In this document: piece by piece, positions 17,391 to 26,710 of the stretch
Layout of the letters: each line of letters starts with the position of its first letter
Numbering within the stretch: the stretch's first letter is position 1
The notes under the pieces: generated by a model
The model's database searches: none
Told to the model about the DNA's origin: nothing
Seen by the model: only the letters and a program-made list of their open reading frames with translations
Origin: Sphingobacterium prati
GTDB taxonomy: Bacteria > Bacteroidota > Bacteroidia > Sphingobacteriales > Sphingobacteriaceae
Reading direction: 5' to 3'
Assembly: GCF_013167215.1 (NCBI RefSeq)
Contig: NZ_JABJWY010000016.1
Span: 300,995-364,994, forward strand
DNA length: 64,000 nucleotides
Position numbers and translations under genes: made by a program

Positions 17391-18740
17391 ATGAAAATCA
17401 TCATTAAACTTATACTTTTAATCTTTGGCTCCAGCTATCTTTTTAGCGGTTGTCAAAAAGATAGCTATGCCGAAAATGGATCGGTTGACATCTCGTTGAG
17501 TACGTCTTACGAAAGTGAAACCTATGCCAATAAATTGCCGTTGGGGGATATTACTTTAAATCTCTATACCCTGAAAGGGAAGCTGTTGATGACGGTGAAA
17601 TCGGATGAACATGGTGTAATAAAATTTGTGGATCTGGCGCCGAATACCTATAATGTTCAGGTCGTGAAAAAATTCAGTGCGGCAGAATTTAATCAGCTGA
17701 CCGGACAGCGTGAAGACAGTGAGGTTACCTTTAGTTCGGTGATCCGCCGGATCGAAGTCGTCAAAGGGTCAGCGGCGACACATTGGGATCTTTCTCTCCT
17801 GACCGGTAATGGTAATGAGGAAGGCTTGGTTATCAAGCAGATTTATTACGCAGGTTCAGACGCCAATCAAGGCGCTAGTTTTAGGGATCAATTTATCGAA
17901 ATTTATAACAATTCCGATAAGGTCCGCTATGCGGACAGTCTCTATATAGCCGAAGCTTTTGGTACGACAAATGCGAGTACGACCTATGTATACCAGCCCA
18001 ATAGTGGACAGTATGATTGGAGCAAGTCGTATCGTATGCCACAGGATATTGACGCCAATAATGATTATGTCTACGCTCATCTGATCATCCAGCTTCCGGG
18101 CAGTGGAAAAGACTATCCAATTCTGCCGGGCGAGAGTATTGTTGTTGCCTCAACAGCAGCCAATCATCAGTCGCCCTATATAGGAGCTGATGGGGTTGCG
18201 ATCTCCGTAAAGAATCCGAGCCTCACCATTGACCTCAGCAAGGCAGATTTTGAAGCTTATTATGTACCCTATCTTGGAAGTACCAAACCTTTGGCATCCG
18301 ACATCGATAATCCAAATGTTCCCAATATAAGCCTGATCAACCGGGGTAATGGTGCTGACATGATTATGAATCAGGCAGGCCAACGCAGCTGGATCATCTT
18401 CCGTGATCAAAATATGGGGCCGGTAATCGATTGGAAGGGCTTTATGCCGCCTTATGCTGATGGGCGGGAAAATTTGGGGACAGATTACCTCCAGATTCCA
18501 ATAGTTAATATTTTGGATGGCGTGGAAATTCAGTCCTCAACCTCTACACAATATCCGAAACGATTTACGGCAAAAATCGATGCTGGATCTATCGCGGTAG
18601 ACGGAGGTGCGCGTTCCTCAAATTCAGTTATTAGGAAAACAAAAGAGATTATCAATGGACGAAGAATACTGGAAGATTCTAATAACTCAAGTGATGATTT
18701 TGTGTCAATGAAGGCAAATCCAAAGGGATTTATTGATTAA
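17391..18740 (+). CDS. DUF4876-like lipoprotein in the receptor operon
   Basis: Starting at ATG 17391 (MKIIIKLILLIFGSSYLFSG then Cys21) the protein is 449 aa with a clear lipoprotein signal. An upstream in-frame ATG at 17343 lies inside the receptor gene and would bury the signal. An N-terminal prealbumin-like beta domain (about 30-130, LPLGDITLNLYTLKGKLLMT) precedes a lamin-tail-like segment (FIEIYNNSDKVRYADSLYIA, near residue 165), an arrangement I associate with DUF4876 proteins found beside TonB receptors in Bacteroidota. It may serve as a surface or periplasmic binding partner in place of SusD. The function is not established. Confidence 0.75.
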   Translation: MKIIIKLILLIFGSSYLFSGCQKDSYAENGSVDISLSTSYESETYANKLPLGDITLNLYTLKGKLLMTVKSDEHGVIKFVDLAPNTYNVQVVKKFSAAEFNQLTGQREDSEVTFSSVIRRIEVVKGSAATHWDLSLLTGNGNEEGLVIKQIYYAGSDANQGASFRDQFIEIYNNSDKVRYADSLYIAEAFGTTNASTTYVYQPNSGQYDWSKSYRMPQDIDANNDYVYAHLIIQLPGSGKDYPILPGESIVVASTAANHQSPYIGADGVAISVKNPSLTIDLSKADFEAYYVPYLGSTKPLASDIDNPNVPNISLINRGNGADMIMNQAGQRSWIIFRDQNMGPVIDWKGFMPPYADGRENLGTDYLQIPIVNILDGVEIQSSTSTQYPKRFTAKIDAGSIAVDGGARSSNSVIRKTKEIINGRRILEDSNNSSDDFVSMKANPKGFID

Positions 18741-18750
18741 GCGAAGAAAA

Positions 18751-20325
18751 ATGAAAAATTATATTCAAGTTACCTTATGCCTATTTGTTGGGGCGCTGTC
18801 CCAACTTCCGGCCAAAGCGATAGCAAGACAAGATACCATACCCTATATTCAATATATTGACCAGGATAGCATGCAATTGCGTTTACGACAGTATGCTGTC
18901 GATAACCCGATGTGGCTGGAAAAGAAGGTGCCGCAGCGTTACAGTTTGATTCGTATGGGATACAATTCCACCTCGGGTGATTATCACCGTGCCCAGGACG
19001 CACAGCGGGCAAATACGCTGAATTTTAGTTCAGAGGGAGCCGTCACCATAAAGGATGTGCGCTTATGGGGGCGTTTCAATTATACGCGATCTGTCGAGGA
19101 TAGTACGCGGTTTGCCCATCAGACCAGAGAAAACACCTCTTCACCCTGGTATTTTGGTTCCTACGGTTACAATCATTATGAACGAACAACCTATCGTATC
19201 CAGACGCGGGGTCAACGATATTTTGCAGACAGAAAATACGCTGTCTTTGGGGGATTCGATTACCAGGTAGCAAATCATTTTAGCAATAATGACCCGAGAG
19301 GTAGCATCCGCGTAGCACAACTTAACGGTACAGTGGGCGGTAGTATGCGTGTAGTCAAAAACGTTGATATTGGTGTCGAAGGGAAGTATGGTTATGGACA
19401 GGAGGACTTTGAAATAGCTTATAAAAATGGAAATACGGCCACAAGCGCTGTGGAGTCGCCCTACATGAACTATATTATCAGAGGATACGGTTGGAAGGTC
19501 AGTGACTGGCTCCTAGAGCAGAAGATGTTCTATCAGAATGACATGAAGCGCTTTGGTGGTAAGATTTACTTCTCATGGAATTCTTCAATAGGGGACTTTT
19601 ATGGCAATGCAGCTTATTTGCGTGAAGAACAGAAGTATCGACAAACACTGCGCAACGAGTCTCGCATCAATGAACTCAGTCAGTATAATTTAAATCGTTT
19701 AGACTACAATTTAGTATGGCAGCTGTCCAAAGGAATTCATTCTTATATGGCATCGCTTGATTTGTCCAGCACACGTGGAAAGGATCGAGTAACGGAGAGT
19801 GGCAACGCACAGAATTATGTTTACCAGAATGATAATGGCGCATTGAATTTATCTTATATGCTAGCGAAGAAGAAGTGGCGACACTATTACGGCGGGAAAA
19901 TTAGTGTATTCAATGAAATCAGAAGGGATGGCGGCACTGGCACAAGTCTGGACTACGATCATTTAAACTATCAACTCCATGGAGCATGGACCTATATAAC
20001 CGCTACGAATCAAGAAATAGAAGTTGGTCTCACAGGTTCCCTTCGCCAAAATATAGGTACATCCTGGTCGCTACCACGAATCAATGAAAATGTATTTCAT
20101 CAATATGTTTTTTATCATGATGTCCTTTACAATCGTGCAAATTTATATGGAGGAAAAGTAAAATTGGGTTTCAAACAGCGCTTAAGAAAGGGAAATTTCA
20201 TTCACTTGATCGCAGACTACAATTATCAAAAAGCAGGACGTATATCTGATCTGGATCGCGTTAATCTAGCCCCTATCGGGACCACCCGGAAACAAGTGAA
20301 TTTAATGGTAGCATATGGATTTTAA
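18751..20325 (+). CDS. DUF6850-like outer membrane beta-barrel protein
   Basis: The 524-aa protein starts at ATG 18751 (MKNYIQVTLCLFVGALSQLP), 10 nt after the previous stop, and its signal peptide ends near residue 27. The mature chain is a series of alternating aromatic/polar beta strands (AVFGGFDYQVANHF, NVDIGVEGKYGYG, KVKLGFKQRL) with an aromatic C-terminal residue (AYGF), as expected for an integral outer membrane barrel. I associate such proteins with the DUF6850 family seen beside DUF4876 genes; that name is from memory. It may be an export or docking barrel working with the receptor. Confidence 0.7.
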   Translation: MKNYIQVTLCLFVGALSQLPAKAIARQDTIPYIQYIDQDSMQLRLRQYAVDNPMWLEKKVPQRYSLIRMGYNSTSGDYHRAQDAQRANTLNFSSEGAVTIKDVRLWGRFNYTRSVEDSTRFAHQTRENTSSPWYFGSYGYNHYERTTYRIQTRGQRYFADRKYAVFGGFDYQVANHFSNNDPRGSIRVAQLNGTVGGSMRVVKNVDIGVEGKYGYGQEDFEIAYKNGNTATSAVESPYMNYIIRGYGWKVSDWLLEQKMFYQNDMKRFGGKIYFSWNSSIGDFYGNAAYLREEQKYRQTLRNESRINELSQYNLNRLDYNLVWQLSKGIHSYMASLDLSSTRGKDRVTESGNAQNYVYQNDNGALNLSYMLAKKKWRHYYGGKISVFNEIRRDGGTGTSLDYDHLNYQLHGAWTYITATNQEIEVGLTGSLRQNIGTSWSLPRINENVFHQYVFYHDVLYNRANLYGGKVKLGFKQRLRKGNFIHLIADYNYQKAGRISDLDRVNLAPIGTTRKQVNLMVAYGF

Positions 20326-20338
20326 AAGGCTGACCTTG

Positions 20339-21484
20339 ATGAAAAAGAATACACTGATTATTATCGTAATCCTTATTGCACCTTTGTTGATTTCGGCGTT
20401 TGCAAATCGTGCTGAGGAGCAGGAAGATCTACAGGTATTGCGCCAACGCTACAGTAGCGGACGCCAGGAACTATGGCCCAAACCACATATCGACTCAGCT
20501 GTGAGACCTGGTTTTATGGATCTCGGGGTATTGCCCGAGGTAAGCTATCCGGCTGATAATCCTTATAGCAAGGAAAAATCACTGCTCGGAAAGTTATTGT
20601 TTTTTGACCCCAGACTTTCGGCATCGAAGCAAATCTCCTGCGCAAGCTGTCATGATCCACAATTGGGATTTGGAGATGGGAAAAGCCTAGCGCATGGGCA
20701 TGGAAGGCGAGAGGGGAAAAGAAATGCGATGACGCTTTACAACGTCGCATTTTACAAATCTTTTATGTGGGACGGCCGTGCTAAGAGCCTGGAAGATCAG
20801 GTCTTGTTGCCGACACAGGACCATTTGGAAATGAATACACCGTTGGATACTTTAATAGCACATGTAAAAGCTGTGCCCGGCTATGCGGCATACTTCGAAC
20901 AGGCTTTTGGAGATAAAGAGGTTACGCTGCTCCGAATACAACAGGCACTTGCCACCTTTGAACGTGGTATCGTAAGCTATCCGACAAAATTTGACCGATT
21001 TGTGCGGGGGCAGGCCGATGCACTGAACGATCAGGAACTTACCGGACTACATTTGTTTCGTACAAAGGCACGTTGTATAAATTGCCACAATACACCTTTG
21101 TTCTCGGATAATCTTTTTCATAATGATGGACAGACACTGTACGGAAGCAAACAGCAGGATTTTGGCCACTACCATCTCACAGGAGATCAAAAAGATATTG
21201 GCGCATTCCGTACACCATCGCTACGAAATATAGCACTGACAGGACCCTGGATGCATCATGGTAACTTTCCAACGTTGCGCGATGTAGTCGAACTCTATAA
21301 TCTGGGCAATCCCGCACCTATACAAAGGCATGTGAAAATTGATGAAAAGACAAGACCTATACATTCACCGTTGTTAAAAAGATTGAATTTATCGCGACAA
21401 GAAGTTGATGCTGTGATCGCTTTTCTACAGGCTTTAAGTACATCAACGCAACGCCGGATTGCTATGCCAGAACTTCCGGAATAA
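20339..21484 (+). CDS. Di-haem cytochrome c peroxidase / MauG-family protein
   Basis: From ATG 20339 the 381-aa chain opens MKKNTLIIIVILIAPLLISA, a Sec signal; an ATG at 20315 would overlap the previous gene by 11 bases. It carries two haem c motifs, CASCH (near residue 100) and CINCH (near 245), with the family segments LGKLLFFDPRLS, FMWDGRAKSLEDQ, and FRTPSLRNIALTGPWMHHGN. Members reduce H2O2 with electrons from cytochrome c, or in the MauG branch oxidise protein or small-molecule substrates in the periplasm. As the last gene of the receptor operon it may act on the imported or exported compound. Convergent hairpins separate it from the next gene. Confidence 0.9.
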   Translation: MKKNTLIIIVILIAPLLISAFANRAEEQEDLQVLRQRYSSGRQELWPKPHIDSAVRPGFMDLGVLPEVSYPADNPYSKEKSLLGKLLFFDPRLSASKQISCASCHDPQLGFGDGKSLAHGHGRREGKRNAMTLYNVAFYKSFMWDGRAKSLEDQVLLPTQDHLEMNTPLDTLIAHVKAVPGYAAYFEQAFGDKEVTLLRIQQALATFERGIVSYPTKFDRFVRGQADALNDQELTGLHLFRTKARCINCHNTPLFSDNLFHNDGQTLYGSKQQDFGHYHLTGDQKDIGAFRTPSLRNIALTGPWMHHGNFPTLRDVVELYNLGNPAPIQRHVKIDEKTRPIHSPLLKRLNLSRQEVDAVIAFLQALSTSTQRRIAMPELPE

Positions 21485-21557
21485 AAGGTCAAAATCAGCG
21501 TGTCAATATACGTGCTGATATGAAGTTTTTCAACAATAGTGCTACTGGAATTTGCTG

Positions 21558-21586
21558 ATCGTTCATTGGTCGAGCCAATGAACGAT
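21558..21586. terminator. Convergent-gene hairpin
   Basis: ATCGTTCATTGG (21558-21569) and CCAATGAACGAT (21575-21586) pair over 12 bp around a TCGAG loop. The hairpin covers the last codons of the minus-strand gene and stands between two converging genes. No strong T-run follows on either strand, so termination is likely but not certain. A weaker ATCAGC/GCTGAT repeat precedes it at about 21495-21520. Confidence 0.5.
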
Positions 21587-22468
21587 ATTAAGCAAAAATT
21601 GTGCATTTTGGTGAGCAGAAGGATGATTCATTCCCCTTTTTTCACTTTTGATGCCATGGAGCTGTGCCGAAAAAGGAGCACCGTCCCCGAATATCACCAT
21701 TTTTCCTTTCCCAAACCGAAGATAAGCACCATTTGCAAATCCTTTGCCCGATATCCGGGGGGTATAATCTGGAATGGGCCTTTTTATCTGATTAGCATCG
21801 CTTGGAAGATAAATCTCATATTCTTCGTTCAACAATGAAATAATATGTGCGGTTGCTGGGACTGTAAATCCCGTACCGCCCCAGCACATTATACTGTCTA
21901 TTTCTTTACCTGATCCAGCTGTGATTTCATTGGGCAAAAGTGTTTTGCTATCTCTTGAAAAAATTTCAGGCTGCCCATCTTTGCGTAGTGCAAAGCCATT
22001 AATAACATGAATGCCGAATACGGCGGCAAGAGCTTGTATAGAACCACCACAGGGCATGTGATCTGTGACCAGAAATAAGTTTCCGCCGTCAAATACCCAT
22101 TGACGAAGGAGATCGATTTCCTTATCAGTAAAAGCAGAACGAGCCGGTAGGCTCCAGTTTTCTGGATCATATAGCGCATTTACACTGATGAATATTTTTG
22201 CAGCCTTCAATCCCTCAAAACTAATTTTCTCTTTGGTACTCCGGAGGTTATACCCGTCCGCTTGCAAGAGGTCAGAAAAGGCCGCATAAGTTCCTCGTAA
22301 AGTAACTGGATTGTTGTGTGCTTCGTCAAACAGGAGCAGAGGCCCATTACCGACCCGATGGTGCGGCTCGGTGATGGGATAATGAAACTCTTCGTCTGCC
22401 ACCTGTTGGGCGCTTAGTTGAGCTATACCCAGTAGCAGAATAGATAAGCAGGCAATAATTCTGTTCAT
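21563..22468 (-). CDS. Exported DUF4350-like protein
   Basis: The product is 301 aa with a signal peptide (MNRIIACLSILLLGIAQLSA). The mature chain has a glutamine-amidotransferase-like/Rossmann layout: LLFDEAHNNP, GLKAAKIFISVNALYD, DKEIDLLRQWVFDGGNLFLV followed by a TDHMPCGG loop, and the GKGKMVIFGDGAPFSAQLHG segment near the end. This matches the DUF4350 type, proteins with a ThuA/GATase-like fold of unknown role, but the catalytic triad of true amidotransferases is not evident. It is the last gene of a minus-strand run, 23 nt after the preceding gene. Function unknown. Confidence 0.7.
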   Translation of the reverse strand: MNRIIACLSILLLGIAQLSAQQVADEEFHYPITEPHHRVGNGPLLLFDEAHNNPVTLRGTYAAFSDLLQADGYNLRSTKEKISFEGLKAAKIFISVNALYDPENWSLPARSAFTDKEIDLLRQWVFDGGNLFLVTDHMPCGGSIQALAAVFGIHVINGFALRKDGQPEIFSRDSKTLLPNEITAGSGKEIDSIMCWGGTGFTVPATAHIISLLNEEYEIYLPSDANQIKRPIPDYTPRISGKGFANGAYLRFGKGKMVIFGDGAPFSAQLHGIKSEKRGMNHPSAHQNAQFLLNIVHWLDQ

Positions 22469-22491
22469 ATTATTTTTCTTGAATAGGATTA

Positions 22492-23184
22492 TTAATCAGC
22501 CCTCAGCCAAAGATCTTTTTCAAAGCATATCATCTGCTCCACCTTTCCATTAGAAACAGAAAATGTCAAAGGAAAGGTACCATCTTCGTTGAGAAAGAAA
22601 AGTTCCGAGCGTGGGCTAAATGAAACTGTTTTGTTGTCCCACAATTGTTTAAGGGTAATGCCTTGTGCCGAAGGTTCTATGGTAATTTTTAAATTGTTGT
22701 CGGTGGCCATTAGGTAAGTTCCGGAAAGCTGTTTCAGTTGAGATGCGGTCAGACTCGCAATTTTATTGGGGTCAAACGGTACACGTTCACATACAATTCT
22801 TCCCAGGATCTTGGCTTGGCTAAAATCTCCAGCGCTATTTTTTAAGAACTCTATCGCATAGCCTTCGTTTTTGGATTCAAAATGCGTATCATCTTTACGG
22901 ACGAGCTGATATCTTTTTTTCTGATCCCATAGCTGTGTAGCATGTAGCGCATTATCTTGCTCGTCGAAAGCAATGAAAGCTACTTTATTGGGGAGCTGGT
23001 AGTAGCCCTGAAATGTTTTCAGAGAAGTCTGATTTTGCTGGTGGGAGGCACTTGGGGAGCTGGTCTGCGCAAACGTATCATAGGAAGCTAAAAAGCAACA
23101 TGCTCCCACTAGTAGACCGAAGGTTGCTTTAGAAATTTGGCGTATTGTTTTCGAGCGAACGCCTGGTTTAATTTGTTGTATCAT
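22492..23184 (-). CDS. Exported protein with two tandem DUF3471-like lobes
   Basis: The best start is ATG 23184 (230 aa); an upstream ATG adds 12 residues without purpose. A basic N-terminus and hydrophobic stretch (about 20-40, ending DTFAQ) form the signal. Two halves (about 55-132 and 150-228) resemble each other, both with a G-x-Y opening (QGYYQL, SGTYLM) and a QLWDxK motif at 84-89 and 180-185, followed by beta strands. This looks like a duplicated DUF3471/lipocalin-like lobe, usually found fused to the C-terminus of serine beta-lactamase-like hydrolases, and a gene of that kind lies nearby at 24445. The molecular role is unknown. Confidence 0.6.
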   Translation of the reverse strand: MIQQIKPGVRSKTIRQISKATFGLLVGACCFLASYDTFAQTSSPSASHQQNQTSLKTFQGYYQLPNKVAFIAFDEQDNALHATQLWDQKKRYQLVRKDDTHFESKNEGYAIEFLKNSAGDFSQAKILGRIVCERVPFDPNKIASLTASQLKQLSGTYLMATDNNLKITIEPSAQGITLKQLWDNKTVSFSPRSELFFLNEDGTFPLTFSVSNGKVEQMICFEKDLWLRAD

Positions 23185-23281
23185 AATTTTTTTTGTTGAT
23201 ATGATACAAGAATAGCTCATTTAGATAGGCTAAACGTCCGAATGGATGCAATCGAACAAACTCCACTTTCCCTCCTTAAGT

Positions 23282-24388
23282 TTATTTTTTACCATGGACT
23301 TTCATATATTCTGTCGGCGTAATTCCGGTAGCCTTTTTAAAGCTGTTATAAAAAGTTGTTCTTGAATTGAAGCCTGCACTTATCGCAATCCCAAACATAT
23401 CGAGGCGCTTTGACTCTGCCGATAATAGCAGCGTTTTGGCTTCCTCCGTACGGAGCTCATTGATAAATTGGTAGAAGTTTTTTCTCAATCCATTGTTTAT
23501 AATATAGGAAAGATCATGCGGATTGATGCCGATATGGTCCGCGAGGGACGAGAGTGTTAATCCCGGATCGAGATATAGCTTTTCAGCCGATGTTTTCTGT
23601 AATAGTTTCTCTTTTAATGTGTCTACCTGTTGTTCTGTCAACCGCTCTTCGCTTTTAATTTTCTTTGTTTTATCACTTTCATCAATCAGATTATCGGTGG
23701 ATTCAACAGTATATATTGACCGCTGTGTTAAAGTTGCGTACCCAAGTGCCACTGTACCCATAAAATATAGGAATGGTGCAACGGAGTTAAAGGCGAAATG
23801 AGCCAACGCCAGTAAACGGACAACGATCATAAATAATAGGGCGATCAATAGGTATTTCAACCAGATCATGTTGATCTTCTCCGTATAAGAAGATAACTGT
23901 CGAATGTTACTCTGATGTGTTTTAAAGAGCCTGTAACAGGCAAGCCAGTAAAAGATACATTGTGCAAAGAAGAAATATGTAATGGCAAATATGATCCACT
24001 GCGGTAATTGAGGCGGATGGATGTGACTATTAAAAAGCCCGGGTATCAAGTAAATAACAGAAAGAAGCAGAAAAGCCAGGAAAGGAACAAAATGTAAACC
24101 CCAGTACCGAATCGGTGTCGTCGGTTTGACCATGTAATGAACCGCAAGATAAAAGCAGGGGAGGGTGGCCCAGCGGGGTAGTTCAAGGACATGGATCAAC
24201 GCTTCGTTGTCGATATGAAAACCTTCGAGAAAGAGCTGGGTAAATAAACATGCCAACAGAAAATAATATGTGCCCAGCCATCGGTCAGCCTGCAGACCTG
24301 TTTTGTTGACCCCCATAAAGATTAAAGTCCCGAGCAACCAAAGTGCACCAGCTGAAAAAGCGTGAAAAGTATAGAGTATGTTGACCAT
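23282..24388 (-). CDS. Membrane-embedded AraC-family transcriptional regulator
   Basis: The 368-aa protein has about six to seven hydrophobic helices in residues 1-225 (for example FSAGALWLLGTLIFMGV, WIIFAITYFFFAQCIFYWLA) joined to a cytoplasmic AraC/XylS double helix-turn-helix (about 270-368). The HTH reads LTLSSLADHIGINPHDLSYI, then MFGIAISAGFNSRTTFYNSF, KKATGITPTEY. Such proteins are thought to sense a membrane or periplasmic cue directly. The gene lies between the serine hydrolase and the two small exported proteins on the same strand, with gaps of 56 and 97 nt, so these are its likely targets or co-transcribed partners. Confidence 0.88.
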   Translation of the reverse strand: MVNILYTFHAFSAGALWLLGTLIFMGVNKTGLQADRWLGTYYFLLACLFTQLFLEGFHIDNEALIHVLELPRWATLPCFYLAVHYMVKPTTPIRYWGLHFVPFLAFLLLSVIYLIPGLFNSHIHPPQLPQWIIFAITYFFFAQCIFYWLACYRLFKTHQSNIRQLSSYTEKINMIWLKYLLIALLFMIVVRLLALAHFAFNSVAPFLYFMGTVALGYATLTQRSIYTVESTDNLIDESDKTKKIKSEERLTEQQVDTLKEKLLQKTSAEKLYLDPGLTLSSLADHIGINPHDLSYIINNGLRKNFYQFINELRTEEAKTLLLSAESKRLDMFGIAISAGFNSRTTFYNSFKKATGITPTEYMKVHGKK

Positions 24389-24444
24389 GGTTTATATTAA
24401 CCTATCTTTGTACTGTGAATTTAAATATAATTAATCAAAAGGAG

Positions 24445-26328
24445 CTACATCATCCAGATCGGCACACCAATCCAGCCGTTTATAAACAGTAGTGCAACCA
24501 GGTAGCATAAAAAGAAATTACAGAGCGCTAAGGGCAGACGCAACCATCTCGGGGTTAGTTGAAACCAACGCTTATAGAGGAGCAAACTACTGACGATAAC
24601 TAATATTGCAAATAAGAGCATCCCCAGGAAAATGGAAAAACTTGTTGCATTACAAGAAGTAAACAGCTCCTTGTGACTGGCGTCTGTCAATCCCATGAGA
24701 CGATAGGCCGCAATAAAACAACAGGTTCCTACTGTTGGCAATAAAGGAATGCCGAGGTCCATCAGGTTCATTTTTCGAAAAAGTGTAAGCACTATTCCCA
24801 CCAGACTAAAGATCATATAAATCGAAATGGCACAAAAACCTAGATAGATAGGGATTTTCTGTACGAGTATGGAAACCCAGGGAACTTTTCGATAGAAGCT
24901 ATTGCCATATCCCTGAAAGAAAGGTTGGCCATTGGAATCTTTGGCTAATACAAAGGAAGGAATAATATCCTCTTTTGCGCGGAATATGCCATTGCCGATG
25001 TGGATCAGTGAATCCACCTGTCCGTTCTCTTTTTTGACGAGGAGTCGATCTCTGCTGATCTCCCTTAATTCAATACCGCCAAATATCCGCCTATAGAATT
25101 CCCAACGGTCATTTTTGGGATTCATAAATTGGTAGTAACCTAATAGCGGTTTTATTTTTTGTTCATCTATCGGTAAGCTGGTCAGTTTTGGTGCCGAGAT
25201 CTTTTTAGTTAGAAAGTCTTCGATTGCTTGCGATATTGGCCACATATTGACTACACTGTTCGCTGCTATCGCATAAGCTATACCAGCTTCACGATTAAAA
25301 AATAGCCAGGATACAAAACCTTCCCCTTTGCCGTTGTGGCCTCGCAGGCTAACCTTTTTATTATTCGGGAATAGATCATTTCCCAGGGCATAGCCAGTCT
25401 GTAATCCCGCCTGGCTGGCTAAGGTGCTGTGGATAGTCTCCATCTCATTTAGATTGGCATTATTTAGTAGTGTGCTGTCAGCACTGCCATTGAGCAGATA
25501 AAGCATGAATTTAGCCATATCATGGGCATTTGATACCAGTGCACTTCCAGCTCCGTTGCTACCTGGCTGATAGAATGGCATTGGCCTGAATTTACCATCT
25601 TGAAAATCATAACCTATGGCGAAGTTAGGCCTACGTGCTCCATTACGATCAAATAAGCTATTACTCATATTCAGTGGTGAAAAAATCTGCTCTTGTAGAT
25701 ACTTATCCCAAGGCATGTCCGTCACTTTTTCAATGATATAACCGAGTAGATTGTAACCCGGGTTGGAGTAGGACATCATCGTTCCTGGCTTCCAGCGGAC
25801 GGTTAGTGAATTGCTGACAGCTTTGACCGCTTCGATACCAAGTAATGGTTTTTCACCGATATTTACCATACTGTTGAGCTGTACATCATCAAATCCAGCG
25901 GTGTGCTCCAAAAGGTGAACCAGCCTTACCGGGTCTGTATCTTCCCAACGATTGTTAAAAGGTATTTCGGGCGCTATATCACGAATGCGGTCGCTGAGTT
26001 TAAGCCTTCCCTTGGCGACTAATTGCTGGATCCCCATCGCTACGAAAAATTTGGTGACGGAGGCAAAGTGAAATTGGGTGAACTGATCTACGGGACGGTG
26101 TTTCTGAAGGTCAGCATAGCCCAGTCCACCTGAATAAAGAATACTATCATTTTTAACAATCGCGACCATCAGACCCGGGATATTTTCCTTTTGTATAACG
26201 GTTTCGAGCTGTTTATGCAGTTGGGCTATGGTGGTATTGGAATTTGTTTTGGAGTTTACCTGTGCTGCTACCGTAAAATAACTTACCGCAATGAGTATTG
26301 CGATATAGAAGGTTTTTAAGTTGATCAT
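24445..26328 (-). CDS. Serine hydrolase, beta-lactamase class C-like, with C-terminal membrane helices
   Basis: The protein is 627 aa. After a signal peptide (about 1-22) comes a class C beta-lactamase/DD-peptidase-like domain (about 32-370) with the nucleophile motif SVTK (Ser90, Lys93), YSN (187-189) and GHNGKGEG as the third box. A DUF3471-like domain follows (about 390-485, IKPLLGYYQFMNPKNDRWEF), then four hydrophobic helices (about 495-620). Members are esterases, D-aminopeptidases or peptidoglycan-active enzymes; this one would be held in the inner membrane facing the periplasm. The substrate is not predictable. It is first in the minus-strand run to 21563. Confidence 0.88.
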   Translation of the reverse strand: MINLKTFYIAILIAVSYFTVAAQVNSKTNSNTTIAQLHKQLETVIQKENIPGLMVAIVKNDSILYSGGLGYADLQKHRPVDQFTQFHFASVTKFFVAMGIQQLVAKGRLKLSDRIRDIAPEIPFNNRWEDTDPVRLVHLLEHTAGFDDVQLNSMVNIGEKPLLGIEAVKAVSNSLTVRWKPGTMMSYSNPGYNLLGYIIEKVTDMPWDKYLQEQIFSPLNMSNSLFDRNGARRPNFAIGYDFQDGKFRPMPFYQPGSNGAGSALVSNAHDMAKFMLYLLNGSADSTLLNNANLNEMETIHSTLASQAGLQTGYALGNDLFPNNKKVSLRGHNGKGEGFVSWLFFNREAGIAYAIAANSVVNMWPISQAIEDFLTKKISAPKLTSLPIDEQKIKPLLGYYQFMNPKNDRWEFYRRIFGGIELREISRDRLLVKKENGQVDSLIHIGNGIFRAKEDIIPSFVLAKDSNGQPFFQGYGNSFYRKVPWVSILVQKIPIYLGFCAISIYMIFSLVGIVLTLFRKMNLMDLGIPLLPTVGTCCFIAAYRLMGLTDASHKELFTSCNATSFSIFLGMLLFAILVIVSSLLLYKRWFQLTPRWLRLPLALCNFFLCYLVALLFINGWIGVPIWMM

Positions 26329-26710
26329 AAGCTTTTTCTTTTCTGCAAATTAGCAATGATCTTTCCTGAACCTGTCCGTCTCCATCCAGACGGATTGATG
26401 AATTAGCGCAAATCATCACCAAAGACATCAATAGCCGTATTATGCCCTTCTACAATGCTTGTAAAGCAGACTGTTCACCGCTTCTTAACGATTCCCGCAA
26501 TTGTATTCTCGTAGGTCGCGATCCTTGATCATGAATATCTTATATCCTATAACATTATGGCTATATAAAACGACGTTATTTTAAAAATGAGCTGTTACAA
26601 TTCAATCGGTTGGTGGGTTATTTTTTCTCTTCCTAGCGGAGGAATATAAAAAATATTGTTTTTTACTATTTAGATTAATTAAAAACAATACATTTGCAAA
26701 AAAACTACCG
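26329..26710. other. Divergent intergenic region
   Basis: The 382-bp gap between the serine hydrolase (minus) and PepSY (plus) genes must hold both promoters. A perfect inverted repeat TCCGTCT-CCATCC-AGACGGA lies at 26375-26394. On the plus strand TACATTTG at 26689-26696 is a perfect -7 box, placing transcription start about 8 nt before the ATG at 26711; no good -33 box is visible. I saw no clear Fur-type box, although iron control is expected. Confidence 0.45.

Noticed and set aside
26375..26394. Inverted repeat TCCGTCT / AGACGGA upstream of the serine hydrolase as an AraC operator
   Set aside because: AraC proteins usually bind direct repeats, and there is no second copy before the other genes of the run; left as a noted repeat only.
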